64,000 bases of DNA from Loktanella salsilacus (GTDB lineage: Bacteria > Pseudomonadota > Alphaproteobacteria > Rhodobacterales > Rhodobacteraceae). The position numbers were made by a program, and so were the translations under genes. Location: contig NZ_FOTF01000014.1 of the NCBI RefSeq assembly GCF_900114485.1, positions 1 to 64,000 on the forward strand. The letters are read 5' to 3'. The notes beneath the pieces were generated by a model, which was not told the DNA's origin, searched no databases, and saw nothing but the letters and a program-made list of their open reading frames with translations. The number at the start of each line of letters is the position of its first letter. The first letter of the stretch is position 1. This document shows positions 17,063-25,418 of the stretch, piece by piece.

Positions 17063-18741
17063 CGAAAAGCGTCGGTCAGCATCTGCGACACCGTCGCCTG
17101 ATCTAGATAACCGCTGGCGGTCAGCTGGCGGTCACGCTGATACCGGCGGATCGCGCCGCGGGTATCGTTGTCGATCCGACCATCCACGGCCCCCGGCTGT
17201 AGGCCAAGCTGTTGCAGCCGAGATTCGACCAAGCGCAGGCTGATCGGGTCAAGCGCAAGCTGCCGCTCTGTTGCGGCGGCGGCGGCCTGTTCGGCCTGCC
17301 TACCATTCTGCGCAGTCAAATCCGCAAGACGCGCCTGCGCCTCTGCCTCAAACGCACCATCACCGGGACGATCCAGATAGGCTTTATAGGCGGCAGCGTT
17401 GTCCGCCTGCCGCGCGCGATCCCAAGAAGCACGATCTTCGGCCTGGGCCGTATTCCGCGTCTGTGCCTGAATCTGCTGCAAGGCGGCAATAGCTTGCGGT
17501 GCGAATTGGCCGTCCGGATGTTTTTCCAGATATTCACGCAATCCCGCGGCGGTTCCCGTCGCGCCTGTCCGTTCCCAATCGGTGCGGTCCGCCGCCCGAT
17601 TGGCGGCGCGGCGCTGCTCTGCTTGCAGTTCCAGTTCTGCGGCGCGGCGGGCGGCCTGATCGTTGATCAGACCAATCGTATCCGCCGTCAGGTACCCGGT
17701 CTGGGCCGTATTGTTCTGGCCCTGCCACGTCTTAATGGCCCCGCGCGTGCCGGGTCCAAAGATACCGTCGATGCCGCGTGTGTCAAAGCCAAGCACTTGC
17801 AGATTACGCTGCACGGCGCGGCGCGCCTCAACGGGAAGCTTCAGGTCGTCCTCTGCCTGTTTGAGCGCAAGGTTGGGATCGCGCAAAGCTTGCAAGCGCG
17901 CAACAGCATCGCCCGCATTGGCCCCGTTCGGGAAGCGGTCCAGATAGGCGGCGTAGGATGCTTGGGTGTCTGTTTTGCGGGCCTGCTCCCATGCGGACCC
18001 TTCAAACATGGTGGCTAGATCCGCGGTCACGCCAGTGACAACATCATTGGTGGCCTGCGGAACAGGTGCGCTGGGCGTTTGGCCGCTAGGCACCAGCACC
18101 AACCGACCGGGCACAAAGCCGCTGGCGGTCAGGCTTTTTGATTTACGTACAGCCGCGATCACATCACCGCCCGGCACAGCGATCACATCGCGTAGCAGGT
18201 TGCGGGCTGCGGCCACATCACCGCGCACAACGGTAACGCCGCTGGGGATCGTCAGATCGCCGATGCCTGACAGCAGGCCCGGGCCGGCGATATCAGCATC
18301 ACTGTCTTGCTCGCCCAACACCAGCACCGCCGATCCGGGGGTCTGCGCCAGAAGCATCATCGCGGTTTCCACCGACAGGGACCGCTGCCCCACGGTAAAG
18401 GGCGCGGGCTGGGGCGAATCTGCGGTCAGCAGCCAACTGCGCGTGCCGTCATTCACGAACTGCCCCGCCAGCACCACGACCATGCGGTCGGCATCCGGCG
18501 ATAGCGCAGCAAAGGCGTTGCCCTGCCCTTGCACCGCTGTGCTATCCGTAGCCCCGTTCCCAGATCCGAAGACACGGAAGCCCGCCGTATTTAGCGCCGC
18601 GCCGGCCTGCGCGACCTCGATCCCGCCGGTGACATCAGGCAGCGCGGCATAATCGGTGATCCCGACGATCAAGGCCGCATCCTGCGCCTGCGCAAGGGAC
18701 GCGGCACAGAACAAAACGGAAGACAGCAACAATTGGCGCAT
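17059..18741 (-). CDS. Exported caspase-fold protein (catalytically degenerate) with two peptidoglycan-binding domains
   Basis: A 560-residue exported protein: signal peptide MRQLLLSSVLFCAASLAQAQ, then a caspase/peptidase C14-like domain at about residues 21-210 (ALIVGITDYAALPDV, and MVVVLAGQFVNDGTRSWLL). Where active members have A-G-H-G and a D-A-C loop, this protein has AGQF (Gln94) and VLGEQD, so both catalytic residues are missing. An Ala/Gln-rich helical linker contains two PG_binding_1 domains near 310-355 (LQVLGFDTRGIDGIFGPGTRG) and 510-556 (LQQLGLQPGAVDGRIDNDTRG). Short repeats of the R-x-A-x-W type lie between them. Probably a periplasmic scaffold attached to the cell wall; enzymatic activity is unlikely. 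Confidence 0.8.
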   Translation of the reverse strand: MRQLLLSSVLFCAASLAQAQDAALIVGITDYAALPDVTGGIEVAQAGAALNTAGFRVFGSGNGATDSTAVQGQGNAFAALSPDADRMVVVLAGQFVNDGTRSWLLTADSPQPAPFTVGQRSLSVETAMMLLAQTPGSAVLVLGEQDSDADIAGPGLLSGIGDLTIPSGVTVVRGDVAAARNLLRDVIAVPGGDVIAAVRKSKSLTASGFVPGRLVLVPSGQTPSAPVPQATNDVVTGVTADLATMFEGSAWEQARKTDTQASYAAYLDRFPNGANAGDAVARLQALRDPNLALKQAEDDLKLPVEARRAVQRNLQVLGFDTRGIDGIFGPGTRGAIKTWQGQNNTAQTGYLTADTIGLINDQAARRAAELELQAEQRRAANRAADRTDWERTGATGTAAGLREYLEKHPDGQFAPQAIAALQQIQAQTRNTAQAEDRASWDRARQADNAAAYKAYLDRPGDGAFEAEAQARLADLTAQNGRQAEQAAAAATERQLALDPISLRLVESRLQQLGLQPGAVDGRIDNDTRGAIRRYQRDRQLTASGYLDQATVSQMLTDAFR

Positions 18742-18763
18742 GGGAATGGTCCTTACAGGGGCT

Positions 18764-19960
18764 TTAGGTGTCGTATGTCCTACGATCCTCGATCACGAGG
18801 CCGTCGCGGGGCAGACTGCCAGCAGCGTGAAACGTCACGTCGCCGCGCAGTTTGAGGATGTCTTTGATTGCGCTTGCGGCGGCATCAGGGTCAAGACCTG
18901 CACCTTCGATCTGCACGATCAAAGTATCGGCATCGCCGTCCCGGTCCGCGATTACCCGCGCACGGTCCGCGCCAAGGGCCGTGACCAGCGCCGCGACCTG
19001 TTCGGGGCGCACGAACATGCCTTTAATCTTGGTCGTTTGATCCGCGCGGCCCATCCAACCCTTGATGCGCATATTGGTGCGCCCGCAAGGTGATTGGCCA
19101 TCCATCACGGCGCTAAGATCGCCGGTGGCAAAGCGGATCAGGGGGTAATCAGGGTTCAGGGTGGTGACAATCACCTCGCCGACCTCTCCTGACGGGACGG
19201 GATCACCGGTGCCGGGGGTGCAGATTTCCAAAATCACCCCTTCGTCGACGATCATGCCGCTGGTGGACGACGTCTCGTAGGCGATCATGCCCAGATCGGC
19301 GGTGGCATAGCATTGCAGGCAGGCGATGCCGCGATCCGCATAGTATTGGCGCAGTTGCGGGAATAGCGCGCCGCCTGACACGGCGGCCTTGGTGATGTTC
19401 AGGGTCACGCCCATCGCGTCGGCCTTTTCCAAAATCACCTTTAGGTAATCCGGCGTGCCAGCATAGGCGGTAACACCAGCGGCGGCGGCGGCCTGCACCT
19501 GCAACTCGGTTTGCCCGGTGCCAGCAGGCACCACAACTGCGCCCACCGCACGCGCACCGTTTTCAAACATCGTGCCGGCGGGGGTCAGGTGATAGCCAAA
19601 GCAGTTCTGCACCACATCGCCAGCACCAATCCCGCAAGCATGCAAAAAGCGGCCGAAGCGCCACCAGTCGTGGCTGCTGCCGCCCGGTTCATAAATCGGA
19701 CCGGGGGATTGAAAGATATGCGTGATATTCTGCACTGGAATGCCGCCAAAGGGCGGATTGTCCCGCTGCCAATCGACAAGCTGCGATTTGCGCAGCACCG
19801 GCAGGCGGGGCAGGTCACCTAACTGGTCCACCTGCCCGCCCGCCAGACAAGAGCCCGGAGTGTCCTCCACCCGCTTAATCTGCTCTTGAAGGCCCGCAAG
19901 CTGTGCAGTCGCACGGGTCTTGGCGTCACGGGTTTCCAGATTGTCGTATGGGGCGGTCAT
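18764..19960 (-). CDS. Phenylacetate-CoA ligase-like adenylate-forming enzyme
   Basis: About 398 residues, close to PaaK-type ligases (about 430) which adenylate an aromatic or other carboxylic acid and transfer it to CoA. Recognisable parts are the nucleotide region IFQSPGPIYEPGGSSHDWW, the central GVTAYAGTPDYLKVILEKA, the acceptor loop YATADLGMIAYE, and the C-terminal domain with GWMGRADQTTKIKGMFVRPEQV carrying a hinge. The canonical T-S-G-T-T-G loop is altered to SPGPIYEPGG, so the substrate or activity may differ. It is the last gene of the liv-type operon, 110 bases after the LivF gene. A GTG at 19963 is an alternative start; AGGAG lies just upstream. Confidence 0.82.
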   Translation of the reverse strand: MTAPYDNLETRDAKTRATAQLAGLQEQIKRVEDTPGSCLAGGQVDQLGDLPRLPVLRKSQLVDWQRDNPPFGGIPVQNITHIFQSPGPIYEPGGSSHDWWRFGRFLHACGIGAGDVVQNCFGYHLTPAGTMFENGARAVGAVVVPAGTGQTELQVQAAAAAGVTAYAGTPDYLKVILEKADAMGVTLNITKAAVSGGALFPQLRQYYADRGIACLQCYATADLGMIAYETSSTSGMIVDEGVILEICTPGTGDPVPSGEVGEVIVTTLNPDYPLIRFATGDLSAVMDGQSPCGRTNMRIKGWMGRADQTTKIKGMFVRPEQVAALVTALGADRARVIADRDGDADTLIVQIEGAGLDPDAAASAIKDILKLRGDVTFHAAGSLPRDGLVIEDRRTYDT

Positions 19961-20070
19961 CACGGTCTCTCCTGTCCGGTGGGTGACGACACTGTGCCGC
20001 CCCGGACAGTTCAGATCTAGGGACGTCGGCCGTCGCTATACAATAACGTGGGGGTGTCAGGCGATGCGGA

Positions 20071-20898
20071 TCACGCCAACCAGCGCTTGCGCCGGCGGTA
20101 GCTGCGCACATCGCGGAATGATTTGCGGCCTTCGTCGGAGACACCCAGATAGAATTCCTTCACATCGGGGTTTTCACGCAGCTCTGCTGCGGGGCCTTCC
20201 ATGACGACGCGGCCCGATTCAAGGATATACCCGTGGTGGGCAAAGCGCAGCGCGACGTTGGTGTTCTGCTCTGCCAGCAGAAAGCTTACGCCTTCGCGCT
20301 CGTTCAGATCTTTGACGATGCCAAAGATTTCCTCCACCAGCTGCGGCGCAAGGCCCATCGACGGCTCGTCCAGTAGGATCGTTTCAGGCCGGGACATCAG
20401 CGCACGGCCAATCGCGCACATCTGTTGCTCCCCGCCAGAGGTATAGCCCGCCTGGCTCTTGCGCCGCTCGCGTAAGCGCGGAAAATAGTTATAGACCATT
20501 TCTAGATCGGCGCTGACAGCGCCCTTACCATCACCGCGCGTATAAGCACCGGTCATCAGGTTTTCTTCGATGGTCAGATGCTCGAAGCAATGACGCCCTT
20601 CCATGACCTGAATGACGCCGCGTTTGACCAGCGCCTCTGGCGACAGTTCCTGCACCCGCTCGCCGCGATAGGTGATCGTGCCCTTGGTCACCGCGCCGCG
20701 TTCGGAATGCAGCAGGTTCGAAATCGCCTTGAGCGTCGTGGTCTTGCCCGCGCCATTGCCGCCCAAAAGGGCCGTAATCCCGCCCTTAGGCACCTTCAGG
20801 CTGACGCCTTTCAGCACAAGGATGACGGAATTATAGATCACCTCGATATTGCTGACGTCCAGCAAGGTCTCAGTCTCGGTCCCGGTGTTATCCAGCAT
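20071..20898 (-). CDS. Branched-chain/HAAT-type ABC transporter ATPase, LivF-like
   Basis: A 275-residue ATPase subunit of a LivFGHMK-type importer. It contains Walker A GGNGAGKTT, signature YTSGGEQQMCAIGRALMS, Walker B TILLDEPSMGLAP and the LivF-typical switch LLAEQNTNVALRFAHHGYIL. ATG 20898 is chosen: the upstream bases belong to a dispersed repeat and an attenuator hairpin, and the longer frame would read through both. It is separated from the binding-protein gene by about 75 bases and followed by the ligase gene. The canonical alphaproteobacterial partner LivG is encoded further upstream in the same operon. Confidence 0.9.
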   Translation of the reverse strand: MLDNTGTETETLLDVSNIEVIYNSVILVLKGVSLKVPKGGITALLGGNGAGKTTTLKAISNLLHSERGAVTKGTITYRGERVQELSPEALVKRGVIQVMEGRHCFEHLTIEENLMTGAYTRGDGKGAVSADLEMVYNYFPRLRERRKSQAGYTSGGEQQMCAIGRALMSRPETILLDEPSMGLAPQLVEEIFGIVKDLNEREGVSFLLAEQNTNVALRFAHHGYILESGRVVMEGPAAELRENPDVKEFYLGVSDEGRKSFRDVRSYRRRKRWLA

Positions 20899-20913
20899 GG
20901 CGGTGCCCCCCTG

Positions 20914-20935
20914 CATCATCTTGCCTAAAATACTC
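20914..20935 (-). repeat. Dispersed intergenic element tail, copy C
   Basis: On the minus strand this reads GAGTATTTTAGGC followed by AAGATGATG, and ends 15 bases before the LivF start codon. It is the shortest copy seen here; the GC-rich arm ahead of it is replaced by the operon hairpin at 20942-20967. Confidence 0.6.
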
Positions 20936-20941
20936 AAAAAC

Positions 20942-20967
20942 CGGGCGGCCCCGCAAAGGGCCGCCCG
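20942..20967 (-). terminator. Intra-operon terminator/attenuator after the binding-protein gene
   Basis: A perfect 10-bp stem CGGGCGGCCC/GGGCCGCCCG with a 6-base loop, followed on the minus strand by GTTTTTG. It lies eight bases after the stop of the binding-protein gene and before LivF, so it probably stops most transcripts there and favours binding-protein synthesis. Confidence 0.82.
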
Positions 20968-20974
20968 ATATGTC

Positions 20975-22258
20975 TTACAGACAGCCCGGCGTGATACCGT
21001 TCTCTGCCGCATAGGCGGCGGCGTCTTCTGCGATCAGCGGGTCAATCACGTCCTTATCGGGCGCGATAAAGTCAGTCAGCGGCACCCAGACCTTGTCGGT
21101 CGCGTTCCACTGCTGGACCAGACCTTCACCCGAACCAGAGTGGTTCTGGCAAGAGACAGAAAACTCTGGCCCGATGCCTTCCATGCCCAGTTCAGCCATG
21201 CGGGCGTTGGTGATTTCCAACGCTTCCATGCCATCGCGCACCTGCGCAGGTGTCACGGCGGATGTGCCAGCCAGCTCTTGCGCCTTGGCAATCGATTCAG
21301 CCGCCAGCATCGCTGCATACATGCCGCGCACGTACAGCACTTGGCCAATGTTCGATCCGTCGCCAGCACCGTTGCCCGCATCGATAACCTGCGTGCGGAT
21401 TTCATCCAGCACAGGGTAGTCCTGAATGCGGTTCATGTTCAGCGACTTATAACCGTCGGCTGCCATGCCTGCGGGCAGAACGTCAGGCTCTGCGCCAGCC
21501 CACCAGTTGCCGATGAACTGATCCATCGGATAGCCAACGTTCGCGGCCTCTTGGATGGCGACCTGGTTCTGTACGCCCCAGCCCCACATGATGACATAGT
21601 CAGGACGCTCGCGGCGGATCTGCAGCCACTGCGACTTCTGCTCTTGACCCGGAGGATCAACCGGCAGCTGCGTCAGCTTAAAGCCATGCTTTTCTGACAG
21701 CGCTTCCAGCGTGCGGATCGGCTCTTTGCCATAAGCAGAATTGTGGTAGATCAGCGCGATCGTCTTGCCGGACAGATCGTCGCCGTTCTCGCTCAGCAGA
21801 TAATTCACCGCGACAGATGCCGCGTCCCAATAAGTCGCCGGATAGTTAAAGACCCATGGGAAAGTCTCGCCTGCTGCGGCGGACGTGCGGCCGTAACCCA
21901 TCGTGTGCATCGGGATGGTGTCAGCGGTCGCCTTGGGGATCAGCTGATAGGTGATGCCAGTGGACAGCGGCTGATAGACAAGCGCGTTGTCGCCCTTGGT
22001 CGCCTCGTAGCATTCCACACCTTTTTCGGTGTTATAGGCGGTCTCGCATTCATCAATGCGGATCATCTCGCCGCCGATGCCGCCATCGCGGGCGTTCAGC
22101 AGGTTCAGGTAGTCCTGATAACCGTCGGAAAACGGCGTGCCATTGGCGGCATAGGGGCCGGTGCGATAGCTTAGATCCGGCAGGACCAGTTCGGCCAGTG
22201 CAGGCCCGCTGGCCAAAAGCCCGGCCAATGCCGCCGTGGCAAATGTCTTCATTTTCAT
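20975..22258 (-). CDS. ABC transporter substrate-binding protein, periplasmic type I fold (LivK-like)
   Basis: A 427-residue exported protein: signal peptide MKMKTFATAALAGLLASGPALA, then a two-lobed type I binding fold with the ligand-side segments LSYRTGPYAANGTPFSDGYQDYLN, ECETAYNTEKGVECYEATKG and IALIYHNSAYGKEPIRTLEAL. It is longer than classical LivK and belongs to the group often paired with acyl-CoA ligases. Start ATG 22258 has an excellent GGGAGGAG seven bases upstream. It contains four or more Cys, including a pair near the C-terminus (SVSCQNH and PGCL), consistent with periplasmic disulfides. Ligand unknown; the operon suggests a carboxylic acid. Confidence 0.88.
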   Translation of the reverse strand: MKMKTFATAALAGLLASGPALAELVLPDLSYRTGPYAANGTPFSDGYQDYLNLLNARDGGIGGEMIRIDECETAYNTEKGVECYEATKGDNALVYQPLSTGITYQLIPKATADTIPMHTMGYGRTSAAAGETFPWVFNYPATYWDAASVAVNYLLSENGDDLSGKTIALIYHNSAYGKEPIRTLEALSEKHGFKLTQLPVDPPGQEQKSQWLQIRRERPDYVIMWGWGVQNQVAIQEAANVGYPMDQFIGNWWAGAEPDVLPAGMAADGYKSLNMNRIQDYPVLDEIRTQVIDAGNGAGDGSNIGQVLYVRGMYAAMLAAESIAKAQELAGTSAVTPAQVRDGMEALEITNARMAELGMEGIGPEFSVSCQNHSGSGEGLVQQWNATDKVWVPLTDFIAPDKDVIDPLIAEDAAAYAAENGITPGCL

Positions 22259-22289
22259 CTCAAGTCTCCTCCCAAAGATTGATCGATGC

Positions 22290-22332
22290 GCCGGAATGCG
22301 TTCCGGCTTTGCCCGGCGGGGATGACCCCGCC
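22290..22332 (-). other. Two tandem hairpins between the LivM and binding-protein genes
   Basis: GCCGGAA/TTCCGGC with a four-base loop (22290-22307) and GGCGGGG/CCCCGCC with a four-base loop (22315-22332) stand side by side in the 80-base gap. No T run follows on either strand, so they look more like mRNA-stabilising or processing structures protecting the binding-protein message than a terminator. Confidence 0.6.
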
Positions 22333-22338
22333 CGGTAT

Positions 22339-23415
22339 TTAGTAAGGGAACGGCCACATCCGCAGCTTTTCCTTTGCGACGCGCCACAGTTGCGCCAAGC
22401 CGTGCGGTTCCTTGATCAAGAAGAACATGATCAACCCGCCCACGGCAACAAGTTGTAGATGCGCGACGGTGGAACTTGGCCATCCCAGAATATCAACGCC
22501 CAGCACCTTTAGTGCGACAGGCAGCAGCACAAGGAACGCCGCCCCGGCAAAGCTGCCAAAGATGCTGCCAAGCCCGCCGATGATGCACATGAACAGCACA
22601 AGGAACGATTTCTGGATGCCAAAGGCTTCGCCGACCTCGACCGCGCCCAGATACACTGCAAAGAACAGCGCCCCCGCGATCCCGATAAAGAAGGATGACA
22701 CCGCAAACGCCGTCAGCTTCGCCTTGAGCGGATCAACTCCGATAATCTCGGCTGCGATATCCATGTCCCGGATCGCCATCCATTGCCGGCCCAAAGAGCC
22801 CCGCGTCAGATTGCGCGCAAGCAGGGCGCAAAGCGTCACAAAGAACAAACAGATCAAATACTGCGCCCAAGGCGTCGTTTCGGCCCCAGTGACAGCGATA
22901 TTGCCGATAAACCGCTCCGGCGCGGAAATTTGGCCAGAGGCAGAGTAGTTGTAAAACCACGGCACCTTGTTGAACAGCCACACCAGAAAGAACTGCGCGG
23001 CCAGCGTCGCGACAGCAAGGTAGAACCCCTTGATCCGCAACGACGGCAAGCCAAACGCAGCACCGACCGCAGCCGTGATGAACCCGGCCAGCACGACATG
23101 GATCAGAATGCTGACATCGGGAAATGACGTCATCAGCTTGTAAACACTATATGCGCCCACGGCCATGAACCCGCCCGTGCCCAGCGACACCTGCCCACAA
23201 TAGCCTGTCAGAATGTTCAGCCCGATCGCCGCAATCGCATAAATCAGGAACGGCACCAGAATGGCGTTTGCCCAATAATCGTTGATGAAAAATGGGATCA
23301 CCAGCCAAGCGACGGCCAGCACAACCCAATAGCGCCACCGGTCGAACTTGATCGGAAAGGTCTGGCTATCCGCGGCATAGCTCGTCTTAAAGTCACCGGC
23401 CTCACGATACAGCAT
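22339..23415 (-). CDS. Branched-chain/HAAT-type ABC transporter permease, LivM-like
   Basis: A 358-residue inner-membrane permease with about ten hydrophobic segments. The LivM signatures are present: LNILTGYCGQVSLGTGGFMAVGAY near residue 70, LPSLRIKGFYLAVATLAAQF near 120, and the coupling helix ESC-type region RDMDIAAEIIGVDPLKAKLTAFAVSSFF near 225. It forms the channel heterodimer with the LivH-like product encoded just upstream. A dispersed repeat lies between the two genes. Confidence 0.9.
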   Translation of the reverse strand: MLYREAGDFKTSYAADSQTFPIKFDRWRYWVVLAVAWLVIPFFINDYWANAILVPFLIYAIAAIGLNILTGYCGQVSLGTGGFMAVGAYSVYKLMTSFPDVSILIHVVLAGFITAAVGAAFGLPSLRIKGFYLAVATLAAQFFLVWLFNKVPWFYNYSASGQISAPERFIGNIAVTGAETTPWAQYLICLFFVTLCALLARNLTRGSLGRQWMAIRDMDIAAEIIGVDPLKAKLTAFAVSSFFIGIAGALFFAVYLGAVEVGEAFGIQKSFLVLFMCIIGGLGSIFGSFAGAAFLVLLPVALKVLGVDILGWPSSTVAHLQLVAVGGLIMFFLIKEPHGLAQLWRVAKEKLRMWPFPY

Positions 23416-23425
23416 GATGCGTCCC

Positions 23426-23508
23426 CTTCTTCTGGTTCCAAATACCTGCGCCGCAGGCCTGCGTGGCCGGGCGGGCGGGCGCCGTGAGGCAGAGCCTCAC
23501 GCGGGCGC
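23426..23508 (-). repeat. Dispersed intergenic element, copy D (full length)
   Basis: On the minus strand it opens with a hairpin CGTGAGGC/GCCTCACG (loop TCT), continues through CGCCCGCCCGGCC, then GGCCTGCGGCGCAGG and the tail TATTTGGAACCAGAAGAAG. It fills almost the whole gap between the LivH and LivM genes and stops ten bases before the LivM start, so it must be transcribed as part of the operon mRNA. Confidence 0.7.
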
Positions 23509-23516
23509 TTGCACGG

Positions 23517-24512
23517 TCACACACGTTCAATGATCCGCTCCCCGAACAGGCCCTGCGGGCGGAACACCAGAAAGATCAGCGCCAGCACGTAGGCGAACCA
23601 GTTCTCGGTGGCGCCCCCGACCATCGGGCCGATCATGAATTCGAACAGCTTCTCGCCCACGCCGATAATCAGCCCGCCCACGATGGCGCCGGGGATCGAC
23701 GTAAACCCGCCCAGCATCAGCACCGGCAGCGCCTTAAGCGCGATCAGCGACAGCGAAAACTGCACGCCGGACTTTGCGCCCCACATCACACCCGCGACCA
23801 GTGCCACCATGCCCGCCAGCGACCAGACCAGAATCCAGATAAAGTTCAGCGAAATCCCGACCGACAGCGCCGCCTGATGATCGTCGGCCACGGCCCGCAT
23901 CGCGCGGCCCTGCTTGGTGTATTGGGCAAAGACGATCAGACCGATCACAAGGATCGCAGCGACGATGCTGGCGGTGATGTCCAGCTTGTCGATAAAGAAG
24001 CCATAGAAATCTTCGCCGCCCAGATGGACCGAGATATTCTCGACCCACATCGACCCGCCCTGCGGGATGCCGATGTCCAGCGTCTTGATGTCGGACCCCC
24101 ACATCAGATCGCCGATGCCTTCTAGGAAATACGCCAGACCGATGGTTGCCATGAACAGGATGATCGGCTCTTGCCCGACCAGATGCTTGAACACAAAGGT
24201 ATGCACCATCCATGCAAAGGCGATCATGACGACCAGTGTCAGCGCAATCGCCAGCAGCGCCGGCACATGCCAGCCAAAGTGGTGAATATCCGTGCCAAAG
24301 GTCGCGTTGATGATATGCGAAAACGGCACCTGCCCTTCCATCACACCGACCAGCGTCAAGGCCGCAAACAGCGCCATAACCCCTTGGGCGTAATTGAAAA
24401 TACCCGACGCCTTAAAAATCAGAACGAACCCCAGCGCGACCAGCGCATACAGCACGCCTGACATCAGGCCGTTGATGACGACTTCCACACCATACAGAAA
24501 ATCAGCGGACAT
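23517..24512 (-). CDS. Branched-chain/HAAT-type ABC transporter permease, LivH-like
   Basis: A 331-residue inner-membrane permease with eight or more hydrophobic segments. LivH features are visible: NGLMSGVLYALVALGFVLIFKASGIFNYAQG at the N-terminus (with the conserved F-N-A/Y-Q-G), the coupling region GRAMRAVADDHQAALSVGI, and LPVLMLGGFTSIPGAIVGGLIIG at the end. It partners the LivM-like protein. The gene follows the LivG gene by 23 bases and is followed by repeat copy D. Confidence 0.9.
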   Translation of the reverse strand: MSADFLYGVEVVINGLMSGVLYALVALGFVLIFKASGIFNYAQGVMALFAALTLVGVMEGQVPFSHIINATFGTDIHHFGWHVPALLAIALTLVVMIAFAWMVHTFVFKHLVGQEPIILFMATIGLAYFLEGIGDLMWGSDIKTLDIGIPQGGSMWVENISVHLGGEDFYGFFIDKLDITASIVAAILVIGLIVFAQYTKQGRAMRAVADDHQAALSVGISLNFIWILVWSLAGMVALVAGVMWGAKSGVQFSLSLIALKALPVLMLGGFTSIPGAIVGGLIIGVGEKLFEFMIGPMVGGATENWFAYVLALIFLVFRPQGLFGERIIERV

Positions 24513-24535
24513 TGCGTGCTCCTTCAGTCATGGTC

Positions 24536-25354
24536 TTAGTCATGGGCGACCCCCAGATAAGCGTCGATCACTTCTTGATTGTTGCGCACTTCTGACGGGG
24601 TGCCGTCGCCGATCTTGCGGCCGTAATCCATGACGACCACCCGGTCAGACAGGTCCATAACCACGCCCATGTCATGTTCGATCAAGGCAATCGTGGTGCC
24701 AAATTCGTCGTTCACATCTAGAATAAAGCGGCTCATGTCCTCTTTTTCCTCGACGTTCATGCCGGCCATCGGCTCGTCCAGCAGCAACAGTTTCGGCTCT
24801 GCTGCCAGCGCGCGGGCCAGCTCGACACGCTTTTTCAGACCATAAGGCAGGCGCCCAACGGGCGTCTTGCGGATCGCCTGAATTTCCAAAAAGTCGATGA
24901 TCCGTTCGACCACGGCGCGGTTTTCCACCTCTTCGCGCTCGGCCCGGCCTTTCCAGACCGCCTGCGCCAGCAGCCCGCTTTTCATATGCGTCAGCCGGCC
25001 CGTCATGATGTTGTCGAGCACCGACATGCCATCAAACAGCGCGATATTCTGGAACGTGCGGGCGATGCCCTGCCGCGCGACCTGATAGGGCTTCATCGGC
25101 GGACGCTTTGCGCCGCGGAACCAAACCTCGCCGTCTTGCGGGTTATAGAAGCCCGAAATCACGTTCAGCATCGACGATTTTCCGGCCCCGTTTGGACCAA
25201 TAATCGCGCGAATTTCGCCTTCGCGGATGTCAAAGCTGATGTCCTTGATCGCCTCGACCCCGCCAAAGCGCAGCGTAATCCCGCGCATGTCCATCAGGAC
25301 ATCGCCAATCTGACGCCCGTCAGCAGTCGTGTATGGCGCAACCGTATCTTTCAT
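24536..25354 (-). CDS. Branched-chain/HAAT-type ABC transporter ATPase, LivG-like
   Basis: A 272-residue ATPase. Motifs in order: Walker A GPNGAGKSS, Q-loop RTFQNIALFDGMSVLDN, a somewhat degenerate signature LPYGLKKRVELARALAAEP, Walker B LLLLDEPMAGMN, and the switch LIEHDMGVVMDLSDRVVVMDYG typical of LivG. The signature reads L-P-Y-G-L rather than L-S-Y-G-x, a common variant in LivG proteins paired with acyl-CoA ligases. It lies immediately before the LivH gene and after the fatty-acyl-CoA ligase gene, with repeat copy E between them. Confidence 0.9.
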   Translation of the reverse strand: MKDTVAPYTTADGRQIGDVLMDMRGITLRFGGVEAIKDISFDIREGEIRAIIGPNGAGKSSMLNVISGFYNPQDGEVWFRGAKRPPMKPYQVARQGIARTFQNIALFDGMSVLDNIMTGRLTHMKSGLLAQAVWKGRAEREEVENRAVVERIIDFLEIQAIRKTPVGRLPYGLKKRVELARALAAEPKLLLLDEPMAGMNVEEKEDMSRFILDVNDEFGTTIALIEHDMGVVMDLSDRVVVMDYGRKIGDGTPSEVRNNQEVIDAYLGVAHD

Positions 25355-25367
25355 GCGCTTCTCCCGG

Positions 25368-25408
25368 CATCATCTTGCTTAAAGTACTCGCGCCGCAGGC
25401 ACTGCCCC
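25368..25408 (-). repeat. Dispersed intergenic element, copy E
   Basis: On the minus strand it reads GGGGCAGTGCCTGCGGCGC, then GAGTACTTTAAGC and AAGATGATG. It occupies most of the 64-base gap between the acyl-CoA ligase and LivG genes, its tail ending 13 bases before the LivG start. Confidence 0.65.
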
Positions 25409-25418
25409 GACACCGCCA

